Shown: positions 38,277 to 47,172, counted from the stretch's first letter. The stretch is 61,454 bases of DNA from Burkholderiales bacterium RIFCSPLOWO2_02_FULL_57_36 (GCA_001770855.1 MESE01000062.1:1-61454), one strand, 5' to 3'. Notes: a model not told the origin generated them from the letters alone. Numbers and translations: made by a program.

Positions 38277-38839
38277 GTGTCCTGATCCGCGGTGCATTTG
38301 CCCTGGCCGGATTTCTGGCTGTCGCACCGAGCGTTCAAGCATTTGATCCGGATACATCGCCCGTCGCAGCGCAAGGGACGTTGCAAGTAGCGTTTGCGCC
38401 CTGGGACGACATCGAGAGTGTGATTGTCGATGCGATCGACGCTGCAAAAACGCAGGTTCTCGTGCAAGCTTACCTGTTGACCAACAGAAAAATCGCCGCT
38501 ACGCTCATTGCTGCGCATCGCCGCGGAGTGGACGTTCAAGTGTTGGCCGATGCGGAACAGCATGCGAGAACAGGCTCATCAAAATTGACCGAATTGGCAG
38601 CGGCCGGCATCACGGTTCGGCTGGAGACGAAATATCAAAATGCGCATAACAAGGTCATCGTGATCGATGCCGCCACATCCGATGCGACGCTCATTACGGG
38701 CAGTTTTAATTTCACCTGGACTGCGCAACACAAGAATGCGGAAAACATACTTGTAGTGCGAAAAAATCCGCAACTCGCCTCCCGCTATAAGTTGAACTGG
38801 GAGCGTCACCGGCAGGACGCTAGCCCTTATAAAAAATGA
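38273..38839 (+). CDS. Exported single-HKD phospholipase D-like protein
   Basis: A 188-residue protein with one phospholipase-D catalytic motif. A signal peptide (about 1-24, ending VAPSVQA) is followed by a domain with the HKD motif AHNKVIVID, a short spacer and LITGSFNFT. A single motif means it would act as a dimer, like the Nuc-type endonucleases and some PLD-like enzymes. GAGAGG precedes the GTG start at 38273, and the GTG overlaps the rsmB stop (GTGA), pointing to translational coupling. The end overlaps the mscS start by four bases. The role is unknown; nucleic acid or phospholipid cleavage in the periplasm is possible. Confidence 0.85.
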   Translation: MSVLIRGAFALAGFLAVAPSVQAFDPDTSPVAAQGTLQVAFAPWDDIESVIVDAIDAAKTQVLVQAYLLTNRKIAATLIAAHRRGVDVQVLADAEQHARTGSSKLTELAAAGITVRLETKYQNAHNKVIVIDAATSDATLITGSFNFTWTAQHKNAENILVVRKNPQLASRYKLNWERHRQDASPYKK

Positions 38840-40155
38840 CGCATACACCGCTTTCCAATCTATGGCCTGCCACCATGTCCGATCTGCTTGCTCCAGGCAT
38901 GCTGTGGCAGATCGGCACAGTCGCGGCATGCATTGCGTTGGGTTGGCTGTTGGCGCGATTGTTGCGAGGGAAGATTGTTGCACGCGGTGCGACATTGCGT
39001 GTGATGCGGCTCGGCGTGGAAAGCTTTGCACGCGTGCTATCCCCGGTACTCGCACTGATTCTGATTGCAATCGCCAAACCGATTCTCGCGCAGTGGTATC
39101 CAGTCGATCTGTTGCGCGTGGCGATGCCATTGGTCGGATCGTTTGCCTTGATTCGATTGATGTTCTACGTATTGCATAAGGCGTTTGCGCGCGGCGGCCG
39201 CACAGGAAGCTTTTTGCTGTTGTTTGAGAAGCTGTTCGCAACGCTGGTCTGGGTTGGCGTAGCGATATACATCGTCGGCTGGTGGCCGGGCATGGTGCAA
39301 TATCTCGATGAGACTACCGTTCCCATCGGTCGTCATTCGGCTTCCTTGCTGACGATGGTTCAGGCGGCGGCATCTGTCGCGGTAACGCTGATTCTGGCGC
39401 TTTGGGTCGGTGCGATTCTCGAAGAACGTTTGATGCAACTCGATACGATGCATTCATCGCTGCGAGCCGTCATGGCACGCATGGGCCGCGCGACCCTGAT
39501 TCTTGTCGCGGTCTTGGTCAGCTTGTCGCTGGTCGGCATCGATCTTACGGTGTTGTCGGTATTCGGCGGAGCGCTCGGTGTTGGCATCGGACTGGGTTTG
39601 CAAAAGCTGGTGAGCAGTTACGTATCCGGCTTCGTGATTTTGCTGGAGCGCAGTCTTGCGATTGGCGACATGGTCACGGTTGACAAATATTCAGGCAGAG
39701 TCACGCAAATCAACACGCGCTACACAGTACTGCGCGCCGGCGATGGTGTTGAAGCCGTGATACCGAATGAGATGCTGGTATCCGGTCCGGTACAAAATTT
39801 CTCGTTGACTGATCGTCTTACAAGATTGGCAACTCAGGTAACCGTCGGGTATGAGACGGATGTTGATCTGGTGTTGCCATTGCTTGAGGAAGCTTCCGCG
39901 AGCATCGCTCGTGTGGCGAAGGAACCCCCGCCTTGCGCATTTCTGCTCAAATTCGGCGCAGATGGATTGGAGCTGGAACTTGGATTCTGGATCAGCGATC
40001 CGGAAAATGGCCGGCTTGGCGTGTTGTCCGATGTCAATAAGGCAATCTGGCAGGCATTGCGGACGCATCAAATCAACATTCCGTATCCGCAGCGTGAATT
40101 AAGGTTGATTGATAGACAATTTCCGGGAAAAGCCAATACATCGTCCGATACATAG
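38836..40155 (+). CDS. MscS-family mechanosensitive ion channel
   Basis: A 439-residue inner-membrane channel that would release osmolytes on hypo-osmotic shock. Several hydrophobic segments precede the MscS pore helix (VFGGALGVGIGLGLQKLV, about 236-253, with the typical glycine/alanine spacing), followed by the beta domain with GFVILLERSLAIGDMVTV and PNEMLVSGPVQNFS. It is longer than E. coli MscS because of extra N-terminal membrane segments. The ATG overlaps the TGA of the phospholipase-D-like gene, so it is probably translated by coupling in a purN-rsmB-pld-mscS unit. Confidence 0.92.
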   Translation: MTHTPLSNLWPATMSDLLAPGMLWQIGTVAACIALGWLLARLLRGKIVARGATLRVMRLGVESFARVLSPVLALILIAIAKPILAQWYPVDLLRVAMPLVGSFALIRLMFYVLHKAFARGGRTGSFLLLFEKLFATLVWVGVAIYIVGWWPGMVQYLDETTVPIGRHSASLLTMVQAAASVAVTLILALWVGAILEERLMQLDTMHSSLRAVMARMGRATLILVAVLVSLSLVGIDLTVLSVFGGALGVGIGLGLQKLVSSYVSGFVILLERSLAIGDMVTVDKYSGRVTQINTRYTVLRAGDGVEAVIPNEMLVSGPVQNFSLTDRLTRLATQVTVGYETDVDLVLPLLEEASASIARVAKEPPPCAFLLKFGADGLELELGFWISDPENGRLGVLSDVNKAIWQALRTHQINIPYPQRELRLIDRQFPGKANTSSDT

Positions 40156-40277
40156 CGTATCGGACGGCATTGGACAAAGAGGGTAGAATTACGCACGCAA
40201 AATTCAATACCTGACTTCCTTTTGCATGCAAGAAAGATGGGTCCTGTCGCACGTATGCAATTCATATTGGAGTACTG

Positions 40278-41486
40278 ATGATTTTTAGTTCAGCCATGGA
40301 CACGATGCTCGATTTTTTATCGAATGGCCTGTCCGGCGCCACCGCGTGGCAAATCGTGGCCTACACGCTTGTCGTCACGCATGTCACGATCGCAGCAGTG
40401 ACGATTTATCTGCATCGTTGCCAGGCGCATCGCGCGTTGGATTTGCATGCCATTCCGAGCCATTTCTTCCGGTTCTGGCTGTGGATGACCAGCGGCATGG
40501 TGACCAAGGAATGGGCTGCGATCCATCGCAAGCACCACGCCAAATGCGAAACCGAAGAAGACCCGCATAGTCCGGTGACACGTGGCATCAAGAAAGTGCT
40601 GCTTGAAGGCTCCGAACTGTATCGTACCGAGGCCAAAAATCTTGAGACGCTGGAAAAATACGGTCACGGCACACCGAGTGACTGGATTGAGCGCAATCTC
40701 TATACGAAATACAGTGCGCTCGGCATATCGTTAATGCTGATCGTCAACGTGATGCTGTTCGGCGTGATCGGCGTAAGCGTATGGGCGGTGCAGATGATCT
40801 GGATTCCGATCACCGCCGCGGGCATCATCAATGGTATCGGCCACTACTGGGGTTATCGCAATTACGACTGCAACGATGCGGCAACCAACATCATTCCATT
40901 CGGAATCCTGATCGGCGGCGAAGAATTGCATAACAATCATCACACATTCGGCACGTCGGCAAAGCTGTCGTCGAAGTGGTACGAATTCGATATCGGTTGG
41001 ATGTATATCCGGATTCTCGAAACGATGGGGTTGGCCAAGGTGAAGAAAGTGGCGCCGGCGCCGAAGTTCGACCACCAGAAATTGACGGCCGATATCGAGA
41101 CACTGCAATCGGTGATTGCAAACCGGTACGACGTCATGGCGAAGTACGCGAAGTCGCTGAAGCACGCATGGCACGATGAGCTGGAGCACTTGAAAGAAAA
41201 GGCGCAGTTCGAATCCCGTTTTCTCAAGTCTTCGAAAAAGCTGTTGAAGCGTGATCCGGCCAAGCTGGAAGCGCCGCAAAAACAGCAATTGACTGAATTA
41301 TTCGTGCATAGCAAGGTGCTCCAGACCATGCATGAAATGCGCGTCGAACTTGCCGCCATCTGGGAGCGTTCGCATTTCACCAGTGACCAGTTGCTGCAGC
41401 AACTGCAGGACTGGTGTACGCGCGCAGAGGCGTCCGGTATTCGTGCGTTGCAGGAATTCTCGATGCGCTTGCGCAGTTACGCGTAA
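40278..41486 (+). CDS. Fatty acid desaturase with C-terminal transposase-like extension
   Basis: A membrane-bound acyl desaturase of 402 residues. The three His boxes are HRCQAHR (46-52), HRKHH (83-87) and HNNHH (218-222), with membrane segments at about 22-45, 65-75, 148-188 and 200-215; residues 1-265 resemble delta-9-type acyl-CoA/ACP desaturases. The remaining 137 residues are predicted helical and lack histidines expected for a desaturase. Their last ~90 residues (about 312-402) carry a pattern like the C-terminal part of ISL3-family (IS204/IS1001/IS1165) transposases: LLKRDPAKL, KQQLTELF and DWCTRAEASGIRALQEF. See findings. It ends at a clear terminator. Confidence 0.88.
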   Translation: MIFSSAMDTMLDFLSNGLSGATAWQIVAYTLVVTHVTIAAVTIYLHRCQAHRALDLHAIPSHFFRFWLWMTSGMVTKEWAAIHRKHHAKCETEEDPHSPVTRGIKKVLLEGSELYRTEAKNLETLEKYGHGTPSDWIERNLYTKYSALGISLMLIVNVMLFGVIGVSVWAVQMIWIPITAAGIINGIGHYWGYRNYDCNDAATNIIPFGILIGGEELHNNHHTFGTSAKLSSKWYEFDIGWMYIRILETMGLAKVKKVAPAPKFDHQKLTADIETLQSVIANRYDVMAKYAKSLKHAWHDELEHLKEKAQFESRFLKSSKKLLKRDPAKLEAPQKQQLTELFVHSKVLQTMHEMRVELAAIWERSHFTSDQLLQQLQDWCTRAEASGIRALQEFSMRLRSYA

Positions 41487-41514
41487 GCTTGCGTCGGAAT
41501 TCAGATTTTCCAAG

Positions 41515-41546
41515 ACCCGCGTACCGCAATGTACGCGGGTTTTTTA
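41515..41546 (+). terminator. Intrinsic terminator after the desaturase
   Basis: ACCCGCGTAC (41515-41524) pairs with GTACGCGGGT (41531-41540) around a 6-base loop, then a run of T to 41546. The T-run touches the stop codon of the convergent YdjM-like gene. Confidence 0.92.
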
Positions 41547-42080
41547 TTGGCAGAAAATGTCGTTGGCCTTAGGATTTTTTCGGCGTTCATGCCATGCGTG
41601 CCGCCACAACAATATTGCCGCGGTCAGAATACAGATCTCCAGCGCAAAGGACCAATGGAACAAGAAGTTCAGCCACCACGGTTGATAAAGTGCGGGCACC
41701 GAAAAGAACGAAAAACGCTGATCGATGAACGGTGCCAGCCACCAAATATCTCCGACAACGGTATCGAGGACCATGTGAAAAAGGCCGTTAAGAGAAAAAT
41801 TTGCCGCGAGGATTGCAGCGGCCTTTGACTTGCCTAGCTGGAGCCATGCGGCCGAAACCATCAATAAGACCAGCCAGACGAGTGGAAAGTGCGTGAAGTA
41901 AGTATGGTGATGATTCTGTCGATGGTCCACAAAGTAGAAATAGAACATATCCGTATCCGGCGCCATTGCACCGAAGAGGCCAGCCGCGAGGAACCAGCCC
42001 GGATTCACCTTTGCTGATTCAAAATGCCGCAACAACACTTTTGACATCATATAGCTTGCCGGCAAATGGCCGATAAACAT
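41544..42080 (-). CDS. YdjM-like membrane-bound metal-dependent hydrolase family protein (DUF457)
   Basis: A 178-residue integral membrane protein. It has a conserved N-terminal GAMAPDTDMFYF motif and the His-rich FVDHRQNHHHTYFTHFP, which fit the YdjM/LexA-controlled inner-membrane 'hydrolase' family (DUF457). Four to five membrane segments follow. The family is predicted, not proved, to be a metal-dependent hydrolase. No LexA box (CTGT-N8-ACAG) was found upstream. It ends within a few bases of the desaturase terminator and lies downstream of the cre operon on the same strand. Confidence 0.75.
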   Translation of the reverse strand: MFIGHLPASYMMSKVLLRHFESAKVNPGWFLAAGLFGAMAPDTDMFYFYFVDHRQNHHHTYFTHFPLVWLVLLMVSAAWLQLGKSKAAAILAANFSLNGLFHMVLDTVVGDIWWLAPFIDQRFSFFSVPALYQPWWLNFLFHWSFALEICILTAAILLWRHAWHERRKNPKANDIFCQ

Positions 42081-42149
42081 AAGATCTCCGATGATTTTTT
42101 AGTGTCATGACTGGTATTGCGCAGCGCCGCCGCGCTGCGCAGAGGCGAA

Positions 42150-43514
42150 TTACACACTACCGCCGTTGGCCGGTTTGCCTATCTGATACCAATCGACCTT
42201 GCGCGTCGCGATCATGATTGTCGACAGTACGCCGAACAGTAGAATGCTGCCCATCACAAGGGCATTGTTTTCCGAGCGCAGCAAGCCGTACAGCACGGCA
42301 TACAGAAGCGTGAGCGCGGCCCCGAAGCCAAACCCGCGTTTCAAGTTCTGCAGCACATGGCTCAGATAGAACCCGGTCAGCGAAATACAAGCGCCGCTGG
42401 CAATCAGATAGGCCGGCAGGAACGATACGTGTTCGGACAGGCTGACCAGCAGCAGGAAAAACAGCGCCAGCGCCAGTCCGACCAGCAGGTACTGAACCGG
42501 ATGCACGGGAAGCTGCTTTAGCAGTTCGAACAGAAAGAAGGCGGCAAACGTCAATGCAACGAACAGCAATCCATACTTGATGGCGCGGTCCGCCTGCGAA
42601 TAGGTATTGATTGGCTCGATAAATCCCACACTGAAGTAATCCGGATGCACATTTTTTGCCGAGACTTCGGATTGCCCCACGCCGGCCAGCTGCTGTTGCG
42701 CATTGGTCGCCAGTGCCGAGATATCCCAGGTGGCGGAAAATCCCTGGGCGTTGACGATGCGCGTTTTGGGCGACGGCAGGAATCTGCCGCTGAACTGCGG
42801 ATGCGGCCACTTCGAGGTCAGCGTGACATGATTGTTTTTTGCAACCGGCGAGAAGTGCAGGCGCTCGATACCATCCAGTTGCAGATCGAAATTGAATTGG
42901 ACTGACACCGGATTTTCAAGGTCAAGCTGGTCCAGCGGTGCGTGCAGGCCGATCGGGAAACCGGCCAGATTGGAGCCCTGTTGAAATTCAATTTGCTTCC
43001 CGTTCCAGTTGATGCCGGGGATGTTGCGTATTCCTCGCACATCTTCGATCGACAATGCGACAAAAGGCTGGCCCATGGTGATTTTCGAACTTGGCTTTTC
43101 TTGCTTGATGTCTGTCCTCTTCGGTAGTACAAAATCGCCGCTCAGAGCATGCTGGCCGCTATATACCAGCACTTTGTGGATGCCGCGGTAGCGGTGATCG
43201 GTGTCGATGTTACCCTCGATTCGTAGCTCGTTCGGAAATACGAGGAGCCGCCGGGACTCGATGCGTTTGACCGTCCTGATCTTTTGCGGCTCGCCGACTG
43301 TGTGTTCCTCTTCATATTCGTCGGTATAGGGAATTACAAGCAAAGGGCCGATGACGGTTTGTTCCCGCACTGAATCGGTGGCGATGCTACGCACCGCCTC
43401 ATCGCGAAATCGCATGCGTTCCGAAATGGTCGATTGAATCAGCGACAGCGGGATCGCGATCAACAGGGTGAGAGCAAGTACAACCAGCGTTTTGAGGAAG
43501 AAGGTTTTCTGCAT
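42150..43514 (-). CDS. creD: CreD, inner-membrane protein of the Cre regulon
   Basis: A 454-residue membrane protein matching CreD (cell envelope integrity protein), which in E. coli and Pseudomonas is the main target of the CreBC two-component system and is linked to beta-lactam tolerance and colicin sensitivity. It has an N-terminal membrane segment (about 7-28), a large periplasmic beta-rich domain, and four or five C-terminal membrane segments (about 322-450) beginning YGLLFVALTFAAFFLFELL. It lies 76 bases after creC on the same strand. No full TTCAC-N6-TTCAC CreB site is visible. Confidence 0.9.
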   Translation of the reverse strand: MQKTFFLKTLVVLALTLLIAIPLSLIQSTISERMRFRDEAVRSIATDSVREQTVIGPLLVIPYTDEYEEEHTVGEPQKIRTVKRIESRRLLVFPNELRIEGNIDTDHRYRGIHKVLVYSGQHALSGDFVLPKRTDIKQEKPSSKITMGQPFVALSIEDVRGIRNIPGINWNGKQIEFQQGSNLAGFPIGLHAPLDQLDLENPVSVQFNFDLQLDGIERLHFSPVAKNNHVTLTSKWPHPQFSGRFLPSPKTRIVNAQGFSATWDISALATNAQQQLAGVGQSEVSAKNVHPDYFSVGFIEPINTYSQADRAIKYGLLFVALTFAAFFLFELLKQLPVHPVQYLLVGLALALFFLLLVSLSEHVSFLPAYLIASGACISLTGFYLSHVLQNLKRGFGFGAALTLLYAVLYGLLRSENNALVMGSILLFGVLSTIMIATRKVDWYQIGKPANGGSV

Positions 43515-43590
43515 GACAGTTCCTTTTGGTTAAGGTGCCGTCAGTCTAGAAATGCTGTATGCAGAGACGATGTGTTTTGTGTGAAGTGCG

Positions 43591-45012
43591 TCAGAAAAGC
43601 GGAAGTTGAAGGCGGGCGCAAACTCCGCCGCCATGTTGATTGTTCACCGAAACAGTTCCGCCATGCAGGAAGGCGACTTCCTTCACGAAAGGCAGGCCGA
43701 GCCCGGTACTTTTGGCGCCATCCGGGCGCGGCAGGGAATAAAATCGGTCAAATATGCGCCCCGCCGCGTAATCCGGTATGCCGGTACCGCGATCCTGCAG
43801 GGTGATGCCGATGGCGTCGTTCGTCTTGTCGGTACTGATGGTCACGATGCTTCCAGGCGGCGCAAAATCGATCGCATTGTCGAGCAGGTTGCCCAGCGCC
43901 TGGCGCAGCAGCAGCACATCGCCGCGCAGTGCCGCATCTTTGGCAGTGATCTCAAGCTGCAGCGATTTTCCGGCAAGCTTGGAGGCAAAATCGGATCGCA
44001 CCTGATCCAGCAGTTCATGCAGGCCGATCTCTGCCACACTGGTCAGTTGCTGCTGTTTTTCCACCTTCACCAAGGCCAGCAGTTTGTCGATCAACTGCTT
44101 TTGCCGCTGGTTCTGACTCAATATATTGGCGAGGAAGTGTCTGCGCTCCGTCTCCGGCATGTCTTCCTTCAACAGCTCGGCCGATCCCTGGATAGCGGCG
44201 ATCGGACTTTTCAACTCATGCGCCAGTGTGTGCATCAGGTTTTCCACATATTCTTTGCCCTCCAGCTTGTTGCGCATCGCGTCGAGGGCACGGCCCAGAG
44301 CGCCTATTTCATCGTTGCCGAGCCGGGGCAGTATCGCTTTTTCGCCAGCCTCCACGCTGGCGACGTAGCGCTGCAGTTTACGCAGTGAATGGGTTAACCA
44401 GAATGCGAACGCCAGACCAATTAGCAATGAGCCGGCAAGCAGCACACCACTGCGGCGCAGAATTTTCCGCTGACTGCGCTCGACAAAAGGCTGGACCGTG
44501 GCGATCGGCTTGGCGACCGTCAGTACGCCGATGATCCGGTCGCCATCCTTGATGGGAGCGGCCACATGCATGACTGAAGAAGCATCGTCGTTCGGATCGT
44601 CGCGCGTGCTGCGGGCGCCATACTGACCGCGCAGTGTGAGATACACGTCGTTCCAGCGCGAATAGTCGTTGCCGGTGTCCTTGCCCTCGGAATCGAACAT
44701 CACAATACCGCGGTCGTTGGTGATATATACCCGATAGTCGAGCGACTCCTTGACCACGCCGCTGATGGTGACATCGACGCTGCGTTGTGCATAGGCCTGC
44801 ATGCGGGCCGCAAAAGCGGAATTTTGCAGCGTTCCGGATTTCATGTCGTCGGTCGCCAGATCGGCCAGCAACTGTGCCGTATCGACCAGCGTGTCTTCCA
44901 GTGTTTCGCGTACCCCCGGTTTGACCTCTTCGACAAAGACGTTCAGTACGAACCACGCGGCCAGGCCGACAATGAGGAAGTACCCCAGCAGGATGCGCAG
45001 GCCGATCTTCAT
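43591..45012 (-). CDS. creC: CreC-type sensor histidine kinase
   Basis: A 473-residue membrane sensor kinase. Two membrane segments (about 5-25 and 185-208) flank a periplasmic/PDC-like sensor of ~160 residues. Then come a HAMP-like linker, a HisKA domain with His in HTLAHELKSPIAAIQG (about 268), and HATPase_c motifs (LGNLLDNAIDFAPPG, DRGTGIP, STGLGLPFVKEV). The start overlaps the creB stop by four bases (ATGA). It pairs with CreB. In E. coli CreC responds to growth in minimal medium and penicillin-binding protein 4 inhibition; that is established for the family, not visible here. Confidence 0.93.
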   Translation of the reverse strand: MKIGLRILLGYFLIVGLAAWFVLNVFVEEVKPGVRETLEDTLVDTAQLLADLATDDMKSGTLQNSAFAARMQAYAQRSVDVTISGVVKESLDYRVYITNDRGIVMFDSEGKDTGNDYSRWNDVYLTLRGQYGARSTRDDPNDDASSVMHVAAPIKDGDRIIGVLTVAKPIATVQPFVERSQRKILRRSGVLLAGSLLIGLAFAFWLTHSLRKLQRYVASVEAGEKAILPRLGNDEIGALGRALDAMRNKLEGKEYVENLMHTLAHELKSPIAAIQGSAELLKEDMPETERRHFLANILSQNQRQKQLIDKLLALVKVEKQQQLTSVAEIGLHELLDQVRSDFASKLAGKSLQLEITAKDAALRGDVLLLRQALGNLLDNAIDFAPPGSIVTISTDKTNDAIGITLQDRGTGIPDYAAGRIFDRFYSLPRPDGAKSTGLGLPFVKEVAFLHGGTVSVNNQHGGGVCARLQLPLF

Positions 45013-45707
45013 GCGCCGGTCAGGCTGTAGCCCATGCCCCGATGCGTCTGAATCGCATCATCCTCCGGATCGATCAGGCGCAGTTTTGCACGCAACGATT
45101 TAACATGTGCATCGACGGTTCGCTCCAGCGTATCCGGCGCATCCGTCCATACCTGATCCATCAATTGCGCACGCGACAATACATGGCCGGGATGCGTTAG
45201 CAAAGCTTTCAGGAGTAAGTATTCATACCGCGTCAGATCCAGCGCATGACTGCAGAAAAAAATGCGAGCCTCAAGCTGACGCAACTCGAATCGACTGGTT
45301 TGTGTGGTGGGCGGAGCAGAGCGTGCTAGGCTACCGCTGGTGCGCCGCAGGATCACTCTTATGCGGGCCACCAGCTCACGCGGTGAAAACGGCTTCGAGA
45401 TGTAATCGTCTGCGCCGATTTCAAGTCCCACGACACGGTCAATTTCGTCGCTGCGGGCGGTCAGGAAGATAACCGGAATATCCGAGAACTGGCGCAGCAG
45501 GCGGCATACTTCAAAACCGTTGATGTCCGGCAGGCCGACATCCAGCACAATCAGTTGCGGCAGATGTCCGATGCCCGATCGCAGGGCGTCGAGCGCCTGC
45601 TGTCCAAGTGAAACATGATGCGGGATGAATCCTTCCGTCCGAAGCGCATACGCGATGTTGTCGGCAATTGCAATTTCGTCTTCAACAATCAGGATCGATT
45701 TAGACAT
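45009..45707 (-). CDS. creB: CreB-type response regulator
   Basis: A 232-residue OmpR/PhoB-type regulator. The receiver domain has VEDEIAIADN, phospho-acceptor Asp in LDVGLPDINGF (about 56), TARSDEID and KPFSPREL. A winged-helix DNA-binding domain follows (LTRYEYLLLKALLTHPG and VDAHVKSLRAKL). The start at 45707 (MSKSILIVEDE) fits; an ATG six bases upstream is in frame. It is the first gene of the creB-creC-creD operon. A creA gene, present next to creB in E. coli, is not found here. Confidence 0.92.
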   Translation of the reverse strand: MSKSILIVEDEIAIADNIAYALRTEGFIPHHVSLGQQALDALRSGIGHLPQLIVLDVGLPDINGFEVCRLLRQFSDIPVIFLTARSDEIDRVVGLEIGADDYISKPFSPRELVARIRVILRRTSGSLARSAPPTTQTSRFELRQLEARIFFCSHALDLTRYEYLLLKALLTHPGHVLSRAQLMDQVWTDAPDTLERTVDAHVKSLRAKLRLIDPEDDAIQTHRGMGYSLTGA

Positions 45708-45728
45708 GAGCATCCGGATTCAGATACA

Positions 45729-45760
45729 AAAAAGCCGTTCGCAAACGAGAACGGCTTTTT
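45729..45760 (-). terminator. Intrinsic terminator after rpmG
   Basis: AAAAAGCCGTTC (45729-45740) pairs with GAACGGCTTTTT (45749-45760) around an 8-base loop. On the minus strand it is followed by a T-run, 20 bases after the rpmG stop. It separates rpmG from creB. Confidence 0.9.
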
Positions 45761-45779
45761 GATGTGCAGGCAATCAAGC

Positions 45780-45947
45780 TTACTTGATCTTCGTCTCTTT
45801 GTACGCGACGTGCTTGCGTGCCTTGGGATCGAATTTCATGATCTCCATTTTTTCAGGCGTGGTGCGCTTGTTCTTGGTGGTGGTGTAGAAATGACCCGTG
45901 CCTGCGGTCGATTCCAGCTTGATTTTGTCGCGGCCGGATTTAGCCAT
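45780..45947 (-). CDS. rpmG: 50S ribosomal protein L33
   Basis: A 55-residue basic protein, [18 protein letters not shown] at the start and VAYKETKIK at the end, typical L33. It lacks the CxxC zinc pairs, so it is the zinc-independent C-minus form. It is below the usual length cut-off for gene calling but clearly coding. It follows rpmB by 22 bases on the same strand, the usual rpmB-rpmG pair, and ends at a strong terminator. Confidence 0.97.
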   Translation of the reverse strand: MAKSGRDKIKLESTAGTGHFYTTTKNKRTTPEKMEIMKFDPKARKHVAYKETKIK

Positions 45948-45969
45948 GATTATTCCTTTATTCTGCTAG

Positions 45970-46206
45970 TTATACTTTTTCGCCGCGGGCGCGCATGTCA
46001 ACCAGCACGGCGTCAATGCCAAGTTTGTCGATCACACGCAGGCCGGCGTTGGACAGGCGCAGGGAAACCCAGCGGTTTTCGGACTCAACGAAAATGCGGC
46101 GGTTTTGCAGGTTGGGCAAAAAACGGCGCTTCGTTTTGTTATTTGCATGGGATACATTGTTGCCGACCATCGGCCCCTTCCCAGTGACTTGGCAGACACG
46201 TGCCAT
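45970..46206 (-). CDS. rpmB: 50S ribosomal protein L28
   Basis: A 78-residue basic protein, [20 protein letters not shown] at the start, [12 protein letters not shown] and [14 protein letters not shown], which is typical L28. It is shorter than longer in-frame readings upstream; the ATG at 46206 has AAGGAG upstream. It lies next to rpmG and is preceded by a good promoter. Confidence 0.97.
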   Translation of the reverse strand: MARVCQVTGKGPMVGNNVSHANNKTKRRFLPNLQNRRIFVESENRWVSLRLSNAGLRVIDKLGIDAVLVDMRARGEKV

Positions 46207-46246
46207 GCTTTGCTCCTTAAGTATTTCCGAAATTGGAAAAAACGAG

Positions 46247-46275
46247 AGTATATCTAAAAAAATGAAATTATTCAA
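46247..46275 (-). promoter_or_regulatory. Sigma-70-like promoter for rpmB-rpmG
   Basis: On the minus strand, TTGAAT (46270-46275) and TATACT (46247-46252) are separated by 17 bases. The -10 matches five of six consensus bases. It lies about 40 bases before the rpmB start, with AAGGAG between. Confidence 0.7.
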
Positions 46276-46356
46276 CGACTTGCGTAAAACAATTGTGTCG
46301 TGAATTAATTCAATATTTAACAATTTGAGTTGGCGAAAAATGAGCTGCGTACATGA

Positions 46357-47031
46357 TTAAATCTGCCCGTGCTCCGCGAACGAATAGACATGCCGGCCCG
46401 CGACAATGAAATGGTCGAGTACGCGCACATCGACCAAGGCCAGCGCCTGCTTGAGCGCTTGCGTCAATGTTTGATCGGCGGAACTGGGTTCAGGCGTACC
46501 TGACGGATGATTGTGCGCGAAGATAATGCTTGCCGCATTATGCGACAGAGCCGCTTTGACCACTTCCCGCGGATACACACTTGTATGCGTCAAGGTGCCG
46601 CGGAACAGCTCTTGGGAATTGATCATGCGGTTTTTGACATCCATGAACAACACTGCAAACGATTCATACGGCTTGCTGCCCAGCAGCAGTTGCAGATATT
46701 GCTTGACCGCCTGCGGCGAGTTCAAGGTAATGCCTGCCTGCAATTGTTCTCCGAGCGCGCGACGGGCCAGTTCCAGCACCGCTTGCAACTGCGCGAACTT
46801 TGCCGGCCCCAAACCGTTAACCGCGGAAAAATCGTTTAACGTAGCGGCAAACAGTCCGTTCAGGGAGCCGAAATGTCCTACCATATCGCGCCCGAGATCG
46901 ACTGCGCTTTTCCCGGTAACTCCGACCCGCAAGAAGACGGCGAGCAACTCGGCATCCGAAAGCGCCTGCGGCCCATGCCTGATGAGGCGTTCGCGCGGTC
47001 GCTGCTCTTCCGGCCAGTCGGTGATTGCCAT
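46357..47031 (-). CDS. radC: RadC-family protein (JAB/MPN domain)
   Basis: A 224-residue protein with an N-terminal helix-hairpin-helix-like part (about 20-90, [12 protein letters not shown]) and a C-terminal MPN/JAB metal-protease-like domain. The metal motif is visible as [14 protein letters not shown] (about 172-185). RadC proteins were first named for DNA repair, but that is disputed, and a role in competence or as a metalloprotease is open. It lies next to rpmB but separated by 150 bases, and is transcribed on the same strand. Confidence 0.93.
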   Translation of the reverse strand: MAITDWPEEQRPRERLIRHGPQALSDAELLAVFLRVGVTGKSAVDLGRDMVGHFGSLNGLFAATLNDFSAVNGLGPAKFAQLQAVLELARRALGEQLQAGITLNSPQAVKQYLQLLLGSKPYESFAVLFMDVKNRMINSQELFRGTLTHTSVYPREVVKAALSHNAASIIFAHNHPSGTPEPSSADQTLTQALKQALALVDVRVLDHFIVAGRHVYSFAEHGQI

Positions 47032-47100
47032 CGTGACGGTTCTCTAAAATGGTTGCGGCAGTACAGTGACCGGTTGCTGACGCCAGAATGACTATCGATT

Positions 47101-47138
47101 AATAACAGCCACAAAGTGTTATTGGTTATAACGTGGCT
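47101..47138 (+). other. Leader RNA with two overlapping stems upstream of fkpB
   Basis: AATAACA (47101-47107) can pair with TGTTATT (47117-47123). AGCCAC (47107-47112), in the loop of that stem, can pair with GTGGCT (47133-47138). The two stems overlap at one base, so they either compete or form an H-type pseudoknot with GCCAC/GTGGC. It ends 34 bases before the fkpB start. Function is unknown. Confidence 0.4.
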
Positions 47139-47172
47139 TAAAATGATGAATTATTTTGATTTTCAAATTTTA

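Noticed and set aside
42081..42150. LexA box upstream of the YdjM-like gene
   Set aside because: No CTGT-N8-ACAG palindrome is present, so there is no sequence support for SOS control here.
43515..43590. Possible CreB site between creC and creD
   Set aside because: Only one TTCAC half was found, with the second half not matching, so the TTCAC-N6-TTCAC consensus is not met.
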